Shown here piece after piece: positions 53,891 through 61,016 of a stretch of 64,000 nt of DNA. The position numbers and the translations under genes are program-made. How positions within the stretch are numbered: position 1 is the first letter of the stretch; each line of letters begins with the position of its first letter. Source of the DNA: Neorhodopirellula lusitana (lineage in GTDB: Bacteria > Planctomycetota > Planctomycetia > Pirellulales > Pirellulaceae). Where the stretch lies: the NCBI RefSeq assembly GCF_900182915.1, contig NZ_FXUG01000015.1, positions 1-64,000 on the forward strand, written 5' to 3'. The notes beneath the pieces are model-generated. The model was not told where the DNA came from and made no database searches. It worked only from the letters and a program-made list of their open reading frames with translations.

Positions 53891-56155
53891 TTACGCGACT
53901 AGCGTGAACGTCCCTAGGATTGCGGCTGCGTTAACGTTGTTGCCCTGGTCGATCACGTAGTTCTCTTCGATCGAGACCGTGTAGAGCCCCAGTTCACGCG
54001 TCGCGCTAATCTGTGGGATTAAGAACAACTCGAACAGGCCGCCGTTTCCGTTGTCTCCACCGGCAAAGCCAGACGTCATGGTGTCGTAGCCGTTGGGTCC
54101 GGTTAATCGCACTCGCGCACCCGATTGAGTGAACTTGAGATTGCTTTCGGTGTCATTGAACTCAAGTGCAAACGATGGTAACGAGGCGGAGACGCTGGCC
54201 GTGAGCGTGGTCAGCGAAACGGTTGGTGGAGTGACATCATCCGGGCGAACGGGTCCTTCGACGTAAACCACTTCGAATGTTCCCAGCACGCCAGCGGACG
54301 CCACGTTGCCGGCTAAGTCAGTGACATGACCTTCGTTCAGCGACACTGTGTAGGTGCCTTCGGCTAGGTCTCTTTGTGGAAACGCAAATCCATATGTCGT
54401 GAACACCTCGTTGGGATCGCCTGTCGAGCCACCACCGAGTGCGTTGGGAGTCCCTTCAAAACCATCTGGGCCGGTAACCGTGATGCCAACTGAGCCGTTG
54501 AACTGAATCGGTGATCGATTCGGGACGGGCGACGGTTGGTCGTCACGATAGATTACGGTGAATGAGGGAACGCCGCTGTCTTCCCGGATTTCAACTGTGT
54601 TGGTCGCTAAAGTTGCGGTGGGTGGTGTCGTGTCATCCGACACGAAGGATTCTAAGCGAACATCGCTGATCACCAATGAGGCTCCTGCGCCGGATTGGCC
54701 GGTATCAATCCAGCCCCAGATCGTCGCGTATTCCATGTTTTGAGGTGCGACGCCTTCCAACACCACCGACTTGCGTGTGGGGACTTCGTTGGGAACAAGA
54801 CGGCCCTGAGTATCGATTCGATTGTGGTTAGCATCGAAATAGTCGATGCCGACATACCCAGCCTGGGATGCATAAGGAGGGTCCAGTCGCACGAACGAAT
54901 CGATTTCCAGGTGGAACGCTTCGCCAGCTTGAAGGTCAGCCAGAGTCCACACCGCCGTGCCAACATCATTGCTGACCAGTAAGTTGTTTGTCCCCGGTTC
55001 AACAGTTGCAACACCGTTGGGGTCATTGACACGCCAAGTTTGTCCAGCGGCGATAAGCGGACCGCCGGAACCATCTTGCCCATAGTAGAACGCGCCGTTG
55101 GTATGCAGCGTATCACCGCGGCCGAAACCCGGGGTGGCTTGATCTTCGGCTCGCCATGTCCCCGTGGAATAGACGGAAGGGGCATTGGTGGTCAGAGTCT
55201 GGTTGCCATTGATGTCAATTTTGGCGACTGTCAGATTGCGATCGTATCCAATCTCCGGCTGATACTGATCGTTCACGAAATGGACACTGATGCGATCGGG
55301 CGCTATTGCCTGTGCCGTTTGATACGTGTATGCCTGGATGTTGGTCGAAGCGGTCCAAGTTTGCACGACGTTGTCGTCGATTCGCAATTCAAATTGTTCT
55401 TGGCCGGTTTGTCCGCTGGCGTAAACGGCAATGTCCAGAGTGTGCTGATACCGGTCTAGCGTGGTGGCGTCAAATGCGAGCGATGATTCGATCAATCCGG
55501 TCGCGCGCTCCAAATGCCAATCCGCATCAACGTGGCCATTTTTTTTCGCGAGGCGGCCGGTTACATCTTCCGATGCGGCAACGTCGGCGCCGGTTAGCTC
55601 AGCGAGCATACCAATGAATTTCGCTCCTGCGGGACTGCCGCCAGTGTTGCAACCGTATATCAGGATATCCGCCTCGGCGGTCAAAGCGTTAGCCCATCGC
55701 GACAACATGGCGCCGTTCGCTGTTAATGTCTTCGTTCGGACGCGTTGCCTGCCCACCGCGATCATGCCCTCGCCTCCATGGGTGACAACGTGCACGCTCT
55801 GGACCGACCGGCGTGTTTGCAAGTGATCACTAATTTGCGTCAGCAAGGGTGTTTCGGCATCCAGCATGACAAGCTCGGCCGTGTCCGAAACTCCCTCGAT
55901 CAGCACGTCCGCATCGGCAAGACCCGCGTCGATGAACACGATTGTTTCACTCACGATTCGATCGTGAGAGTGTCCAGCCGAATCACTTTCTTGAAGCATG
56001 GTTGAATCCGGCGTGCTGACCTGCACCGCTTCCGCGATCGCTGCCCCAGCGTCGCCCGCCAACATGATTCGGGGCTCCAAGCTTGTCACGTTCCACGCGA
56101 CGTGACGATGTTGATCGCGTTGATTGCCGCGCCGCAATTTTGGCAGGATCTTCAT
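53891..56155 (-). CDS. large secreted protein with DUF4347 and xylan-binding-like CBM
   Basis: A 754-residue exported protein. The basic N-terminus ends in the LEPR-XLL motif SLEPRIMLAG. Residues about 65-240 form a DUF4347 domain (IVFIDAGLADADVLIEG, SVHVVTHGGEGMIAVG, DILIYGCNTGGSPAG), found at the start of many giant bacterial adhesins. About residues 245-345 (IAVYASGQTGQEQFELRID, TISVHFVNDQYQ-type segment) resemble the calcium-dependent xylan-binding CBM60-like fold. Then a lectin-like beta domain and two repeats ending in LGTFEVVY and LGTFTLVA (Ig-like). No catalytic domain is seen. A surface or matrix protein that may bind plant or algal polysaccharide is the best reading. Confidence 0.82.
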   Translation of the reverse strand: MKILPKLRRGNQRDQHRHVAWNVTSLEPRIMLAGDAGAAIAEAVQVSTPDSTMLQESDSAGHSHDRIVSETIVFIDAGLADADVLIEGVSDTAELVMLDAETPLLTQISDHLQTRRSVQSVHVVTHGGEGMIAVGRQRVRTKTLTANGAMLSRWANALTAEADILIYGCNTGGSPAGAKFIGMLAELTGADVAASEDVTGRLAKKNGHVDADWHLERATGLIESSLAFDATTLDRYQHTLDIAVYASGQTGQEQFELRIDDNVVQTWTASTNIQAYTYQTAQAIAPDRISVHFVNDQYQPEIGYDRNLTVAKIDINGNQTLTTNAPSVYSTGTWRAEDQATPGFGRGDTLHTNGAFYYGQDGSGGPLIAAGQTWRVNDPNGVATVEPGTNNLLVSNDVGTAVWTLADLQAGEAFHLEIDSFVRLDPPYASQAGYVGIDYFDANHNRIDTQGRLVPNEVPTRKSVVLEGVAPQNMEYATIWGWIDTGQSGAGASLVISDVRLESFVSDDTTPPTATLATNTVEIREDSGVPSFTVIYRDDQPSPVPNRSPIQFNGSVGITVTGPDGFEGTPNALGGGSTGDPNEVFTTYGFAFPQRDLAEGTYTVSLNEGHVTDLAGNVASAGVLGTFEVVYVEGPVRPDDVTPPTVSLTTLTASVSASLPSFALEFNDTESNLKFTQSGARVRLTGPNGYDTMTSGFAGGDNGNGGLFELFLIPQISATRELGLYTVSIEENYVIDQGNNVNAAAILGTFTLVA

Positions 56156-56799
56156 TGGTTGAGCTTATTAGGGGATATCTAAGCAGGTGAACGGCCGTTG
56201 ATCACTAAGCCGTGTGCTTCGCATTAGAATTCCCCCGCCAAATAGAATCAATCATCTTCTTCAGGCCGAAGTTGACAATCACGCCGTTTCTCGCCAATTC
56301 ACGATCTTGAAATGGTGTCATGACCTTGAAATCGTGCCATGACGACCGTGATCCTGGTCCTAAAAAACTTTTGGTCCTGGAAAACTCCTGGTCCTGGAAA
56401 ACGTTGCTTGTCAGCCGAGTGATGAATGCGATGCGCCGGGCGGAAAATGGAGATTGCCGCAATGGGCTGAAGTTTCGCGTTCCCCTTGCCAGCCGCTGCT
56501 CGGACAAGGATTTCGATGTGAGATATATCTTGCTAGCATCTGGTTTGATATTGGATGCGAGCTTAACCGGTCGTGCAGTTGCCCGGTTGCGCGTTGTCAT
56601 ACCACTACGCTCCATTGGTCGCCTCACTCCAAGAGCCGGTCGGATTGTTGTTGCTTCGCGGAATACTTTCTGCGTTGGGAACGCGGCTTGAACACGGACA
56701 CGTATTCTCTTCGTCTCAATTCTCTTCGTCTCAACTAGAAGCTTTGACCGTCGACATTTGTATGATGCGACATACCGAGGTTAACTACCCGTACCTGAT
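56156..56799. other. divergent intergenic region with compound tandem repeats
   Basis: A 644-bp gap between the DUF4347 gene and the TetR gene. Open frames at 56205-56627 (minus) and 56320-56691 (plus) lack recognisable content. The notable structure is the repeat block at 56306-56402. Confidence 0.45.
56306..56402. repeat. compound tandem repeat, two 19-bp and three 17-bp units
   Basis: Two tandem 19-bp units, CTTGAAATSGTGYCATGAC (56306-56324 and 56325-56343, 17 of 19 identical), are followed by three copies of TGGTCCTRRAAAAC starting at 56355, 56372 and 56389, exactly 17 bp apart. The block lies 150-250 bp upstream of the DUF4347 gene. Confidence 0.8.
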
Positions 56800-57405
56800 A
56801 TGAATGAACCTCCACGCACGATCGGCCGTCCAAGGGAGTTTGATCCGAACAAAATCCTTTCGGAAATTGTGGATCTGTTCTGGCAGCGGGGCTATCACGG
56901 CACCAGCTTTCGCGAAATGGAGATCGCAACGGGTGAGCATCGCCAGAGCCTGGTGAATGCATTCGGCGACAAGTCGGCAATCTTTCAGAAAGCTCTGCAG
57001 TACTACATCGACTTGCGAGTCAATGAGGTCATGGAGCTTTTGCGAGGTGACGAGGAGCCGCTTGTCCGCGTGAAGCGAGTGTTCCAGCGATGGGAGTCGG
57101 ACGCGCGGGCTTCGGATCGCCGCGGGTGTCTGTTGATTAATACAGGCGGTGAGATTGGCGCGAAAGATGCGACAGTTGCTGACATCATGGCAAAGTCGAC
57201 TCAACGTTTAGTGGTGGAGTTTGCCAAGACGTACCAACAGGCGATGGACATGAACGCGATAGCCGATCGTCCCACCGCTCGGTCGCTAGCACGGTTGACC
57301 GTTGCGGCCGCAGACGGGGTGATTTTGCACGCTCGTGTGGGCGGCAATGCATCCGCCGCGAAGCAAGCCTTGGATGCCCTGTCCAAGCTGATCTTCGATC
57401 GTTAG
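56800..57405 (+). CDS. TetR-family transcriptional regulator
   Basis: A 201-residue TetR regulator. The N-terminal helix-turn-helix is clear (FDPNKILSEIVDLFWQRGYHGTSFREMEIATG, then RQSLVNAFGDKSAIFQKAL), and the C-terminal ligand domain contains the segment RRGCLLINTGGEIG seen in the AcrR/RutR-like branch. Such proteins usually repress an adjacent gene until a small hydrophobic ligand binds. The obvious candidate target is the alpha/beta hydrolase 145 bp downstream. No clear ribosome site precedes the ATG. Confidence 0.93.
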   Translation: MNEPPRTIGRPREFDPNKILSEIVDLFWQRGYHGTSFREMEIATGEHRQSLVNAFGDKSAIFQKALQYYIDLRVNEVMELLRGDEEPLVRVKRVFQRWESDARASDRRGCLLINTGGEIGAKDATVADIMAKSTQRLVVEFAKTYQQAMDMNAIADRPTARSLARLTVAAADGVILHARVGGNASAAKQALDALSKLIFDR

Positions 57406-57549
57406 CAGGACCGGACTCCGTTGCAGTCCACGTTTTCGGTGATGAATTCAACTTTCCCGAGAGTTGTCCGGCGGGCCATCGCATGGGGTGCGCATTCTAT
57501 TGTTGACCAAGCGTTCAAGAAGTCGTCAGTCCCTTTCACGGAGCATCCA

Positions 57550-58410
57550 ATGAATATTCAAGATTTTCGAAGTCGCCAACAAACTCTCTCGCTCGATGGC
57601 GTAATCGACGAACCACTAAAGATCGCATACACCGACGTTGGCGAGGGTGAGCCATTGCTGTTGCTTCACGGCATTCCAACCTGGTCGTTTCTCTTCCATG
57701 ATGTGATCGATACGCTGGCAAAGCATTATCGTGTGATCGCGCCGGACATGATTGGCTACGGCTATTCTGATCGCCGCGACCACTTCGACCGATCGATTGA
57801 AATGCAGGCTGACGTCGTCGAACGTTTCTTGGAGGAACTTGACGTCGACAGTGCTCACTTTATTGCTCACGACATCGGCGGTGGCGTGGCACTGATCTTG
57901 GCCGACCGCAATCCAGAATTGGTGCGTTCGATGGTTCTGTCCAATAGCGTTGCTTACGACAGTTGGCCCGTGGACGAGATGTTGGCGTTGGGGCATCCTC
58001 GCAACGCCAAATTGTCGTCCCAGGAGATGACCGACAAGCTAGTCGAGAGCTTTGAATACGGCCTGTCGCGGCCCGAACGTCTCACCGACGAATTCAAAGA
58101 AGGAATCGTCACGCCGTATCAAGATCGCGAGGGCATTGTCAGTTTGGTTCGTAATGCAGCCAGTTTGAACACGAACCACACCACGCCGCTGACCAGTCGG
58201 CTCGGTCAGCTGCAACAACCGACGTTACTACTATGGGGTGTCGACGATCGATGGCAGCCGTACTCGACGGCCGAAAACTTGGCGAAAGACATGCCTCACG
58301 CAAAACTTCATCCGATGGAGAACTGCTCGCACTGGGTTCCGCAGGATAACCCGGAGGAGTTTGCAAACGCGACGCTTCAATTTTTAGCGTCCACAGCCGC
58401 TCTGGTTTAG
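57550..58410 (+). CDS. alpha/beta hydrolase, haloalkane dehalogenase / epoxide hydrolase-like
   Basis: A 286-residue hydrolase. The oxyanion motif is LLLLHGIPTWSFLF, the nucleophile is an aspartate in FIAHDIGGGVAL (as in haloalkane or fluoroacetate dehalogenases and epoxide hydrolases), and the charge relay is in LLLWGVDDRWQPY and MENCSHWVPQDNP. Tryptophans in the PTW and HWVP segments agree with halide- or epoxide-binding pockets, but the actual substrate is unknown. The ATG at 57550 is chosen because the upstream 43 codons are not family-like. A TetR gene lies directly upstream. Confidence 0.88.
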   Translation: MNIQDFRSRQQTLSLDGVIDEPLKIAYTDVGEGEPLLLLHGIPTWSFLFHDVIDTLAKHYRVIAPDMIGYGYSDRRDHFDRSIEMQADVVERFLEELDVDSAHFIAHDIGGGVALILADRNPELVRSMVLSNSVAYDSWPVDEMLALGHPRNAKLSSQEMTDKLVESFEYGLSRPERLTDEFKEGIVTPYQDREGIVSLVRNAASLNTNHTTPLTSRLGQLQQPTLLLWGVDDRWQPYSTAENLAKDMPHAKLHPMENCSHWVPQDNPEEFANATLQFLASTAALV

Positions 58411-58516
58411 AGCTTTTTCGGAAGGACCGTTCATCAATCGTTTTGGTGAAGCGGTATGGCCGTATGGAACGGGGGGCGTACGCAAAGTGGCGAGTGGATA
58501 CAATTGGTGACCGCGT

Positions 58517-59392
58517 GTGAAGCTACTTTTGCGAAAGACTGGTCAAATGATTTTAACGCCCCCGGAGGACCTTGGCAGCCCAGAGGATTCTAGTAGCCCA
58601 GAGGACTCTGGTAGCCCGGTGGACTCTGGCAGCCCGGTGGACTCTCGTAGCCCCAAGGATGCTTGTATCCCGAAGGGCCCTGGTGGGCCGAAGGATTCGG
58701 CAAACTCGAAGGATTCAACGAGTTCGAAGGTGCTGCGCCGATTAAGTCACTTCGAGCTTTTGGTCGCGTTGGTATCGCTACAGGTCTTTCAAAGTTTCTT
58801 GTCGCCCGACAGCGTGTTGCAGCGTTCACTGTTCAATGTCTCGTTCCTGGTGTTGGTGTTTTCGGCCTGTCGCACCTTGTCACGTTCTCGGCTACGCACC
58901 TACCTCGTGATGGGTGCCGGTGTGTTGGGCTATGTGTTGACGTCGTACAACGAAGTGGGGCGTTCGGTGTGGTTGCTGGCTGGTTCGGACGCCTGCTTCT
59001 TATTGGTGTTCGTTCTGTTGTTGGCGTCGTTGGGGGAATCGGTGTTTGGGAAGGGGCTTAGCGACCTGAATCGAATCATTGGAGCCATCAGTATTTACTT
59101 TGTCATTGGCTTGTTGTTCGGTTTGTTGTTTTCACTATTGGAAACGTTTCATCCCGGCTCATTTAATCTTGTTATGCAGGCCAACGATGCGTCGGGGCAT
59201 CATGAAACGTTCAATCAGTTGAATTACTTCAGTAGCGTGACGTTGACGACGCTGGGATACGGCGACATTCAGCCGGTTTCTCGGCCGGCTCGCACGTTGG
59301 CGACCCTGGAGGCGATGATCGGCCAGTTGTATCTAGCCATTGTGGTCGCTCAGTTGGTCGGGGTGCGGATCGCACAGCGGGCACATCGCTAG
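58517..59392 (+). CDS. potassium-channel-like membrane protein with repeat-rich N-terminus
   Basis: A 291-residue protein. About 65 N-terminal residues are Ser/Pro/Asp/Gly-rich hexapeptide repeats (GSPEDS-like). Several hydrophobic spans follow, then the pore signature TLTTLGYGDIQP near the C-terminus with the flanking inner helix, typical of two-TM or voltage-type ion channels. The selectivity filter (TLGYGD) indicates potassium. There is no RCK domain. The start is GTG at 58517 with GGTGA upstream; an ATG at 58547 is possible. Confidence 0.85.
   Translation: MKLLLRKTGQMILTPPEDLGSPEDSSSPEDSGSPVDSGSPVDSRSPKDACIPKGPGGPKDSANSKDSTSSKVLRRLSHFELLVALVSLQVFQSFLSPDSVLQRSLFNVSFLVLVFSACRTLSRSRLRTYLVMGAGVLGYVLTSYNEVGRSVWLLAGSDACFLLVFVLLLASLGESVFGKGLSDLNRIIGAISIYFVIGLLFGLLFSLLETFHPGSFNLVMQANDASGHHETFNQLNYFSSVTLTTLGYGDIQPVSRPARTLATLEAMIGQLYLAIVVAQLVGVRIAQRAHR
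58561..58686 (+). repeat. 18-bp minisatellite coding the channel N-terminus
   Basis: Seven 18-bp units begin at 58561, 58579, 58597, 58615, 58633, 58651 and 58669. The first five match closely (CCCRGWGGACTCTGGYAG-like), the last two are diverged. The repeat stays in frame and adds only disordered sequence. Confidence 0.9.
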
Positions 59393-59587
59393 TGGCTCTT
59401 TAGCACGAAGTTGGGAAAGTGGTGGATACACTCACTGGTTGGAGCAACCTGGCTGGTCGTTTTCGCCTATCCTTGAACTAACGCAGCATCCTCGATTCGT
59501 CTACCCACTTGGGCGGTGGTTCGTGGAAGACACTGCCGTCACGTTAACCCAAGACATTCTGGTAGTAGGACGATCTGGTACAAGGCA

Positions 59588-60994
59588 ATGAAACGAGTAC
59601 AGAGGACCGACGTGTTTGGCCAGTCACTGGCGAACATCAACCGGATTTGGATTGCGATTTCGATCGTGGGCATGTCAGTTGGCTTGATCGGCTGTGATTC
59701 CGGCAAGAACGACTACCAGGCTCCGCCGCCTCCGAGCGTGACGGTTGCCAGTCCAGTGCGACAAGCGATCACGCCATTCATGGAACAGAACGGCATTATC
59801 GAGGCGGTCGACGAGGCTGACGTGAGGGCTCGCGTCCAAGGGTTCGTGGAATCGATTGCGTTTGAGCCGGGCAAGGAGGTTGCCGCGGGACAAGTGCTTT
59901 ACCAGATTGAACCGGAGCAATATCAAGCCGCTGTGAATTCGGCGCAGGCATCGGTGGAATCCTCCCAAGCTTCAATCGAGGTCGCCCGGGCGCTCGTTAG
60001 CACGGCGGAGGCCGAGTTGAAACGCACCTCCCAAAACCTGGCCCGCGAACGTGCCATGATGCAAAAGCAAGCTGGGTCGCAGGCTCAGTTGGATGCCGCG
60101 ATTGCGGCGAACGATGCCGCAACAGCCGCACTGAAGTCAGCCAACGCAAACGTGCAAGCGGCGATCGCGGAAGAGAGTAAAAGCCAGGCGAGTCTCGCCC
60201 AGGCGAAGCTGGATTTGGGGTACACGACGGTGAAGTCGCCAATCCGAGGTCGTATCTCGAAGACTGACGTGAAGCAAGGCAACCTGGTCGAGAATGGGAC
60301 CAAGTTGACCACCGTTGTGAATCACGAAAAAATGTTTGCCAACTTCAGCGTCAGCGATCGCGAGATCATGCGGCTGATGAAGCAGAAGCGGGAACGTTTG
60401 CTGCCCAAAGAAGAACTGGATGAGCCCGATTGGAACAAGATGCCGGTGTATTTGAAGCGGGAGACTGACGATGGGTTCTCGTTTACGGGGGTGCTCAATT
60501 ATGTGGACCAGCAAGGCGTCGATGCGGCGACGGGCACGCTGGGTTTGCGAGCCCAGTTTGACAACTCACACGACATGCTGATCCCCGGACTATTCGTTAC
60601 CGTGCGGATGCCATTGGGGGACGCCGATGAGGTGACGTTGGTTCCGGAGTATGCGGTTCTTCGCGATCAGCGAGGGCAGTATTGCTTGGTGGTCAACGGG
60701 GAACAGAAGGTCGAGCGTGTTGAGGTTTCAGTGACTCAAACTGTCAGCGGTTGGTCGGTAATTGAATCCGGGCTGACACTGGATTCTCGAGTCGTCGTCG
60801 ACGGATTGCAGCGAGCTCGGCCGGGATTGGAGGTCAAGGCGACGGCCAAGACGCTCGAAGTGACCGACTTCGCGTTGATGCGGGGAATGTCGTCGGAACC
60901 CGCTGACCAACCATCGCGTGGCGATGGGACCAATCCCCAGTCCACCGACACGTCAAACGGCGATGCCGAGCTAAGTCCTTCCGAAGTCGAATGA
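59588..60994 (+). CDS. RND efflux periplasmic adaptor (membrane fusion protein), lipoprotein
   Basis: A 468-residue membrane fusion protein. The signal ends in a lipobox (SVGLIGCDS), so it should be membrane-anchored. The barrel-sandwich half is split by an Ala/Gln/Ser-rich coiled-coil hairpin (SAQASVESSQASIEVARALV to AKLDLGYTTVKSPIRGRISK). The latter matches the HlyD/AcrA pattern, and PGLFVTVRMPLGDADEVTLVPEYAVL is the membrane-proximal beta barrel. It couples the RND permease to an outer-membrane channel. The ATG at 59588 begins the signal. The permease follows 22 bp downstream, forming an operon. No TolC-type gene is present in the window. Confidence 0.95.
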   Translation: MKRVQRTDVFGQSLANINRIWIAISIVGMSVGLIGCDSGKNDYQAPPPPSVTVASPVRQAITPFMEQNGIIEAVDEADVRARVQGFVESIAFEPGKEVAAGQVLYQIEPEQYQAAVNSAQASVESSQASIEVARALVSTAEAELKRTSQNLARERAMMQKQAGSQAQLDAAIAANDAATAALKSANANVQAAIAEESKSQASLAQAKLDLGYTTVKSPIRGRISKTDVKQGNLVENGTKLTTVVNHEKMFANFSVSDREIMRLMKQKRERLLPKEELDEPDWNKMPVYLKRETDDGFSFTGVLNYVDQQGVDAATGTLGLRAQFDNSHDMLIPGLFVTVRMPLGDADEVTLVPEYAVLRDQRGQYCLVVNGEQKVERVEVSVTQTVSGWSVIESGLTLDSRVVVDGLQRARPGLEVKATAKTLEVTDFALMRGMSSEPADQPSRGDGTNPQSTDTSNGDAELSPSEVE

Positions 60995-61016
60995 ATCGAA
61001 AGAAAGCAATCGTCTG

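Noticed and set aside
56205-56627. 140-residue minus-strand frame upstream of the DUF4347 gene
   Set aside because: It runs through the tandem repeat block and has Arg/Ser-rich random composition.
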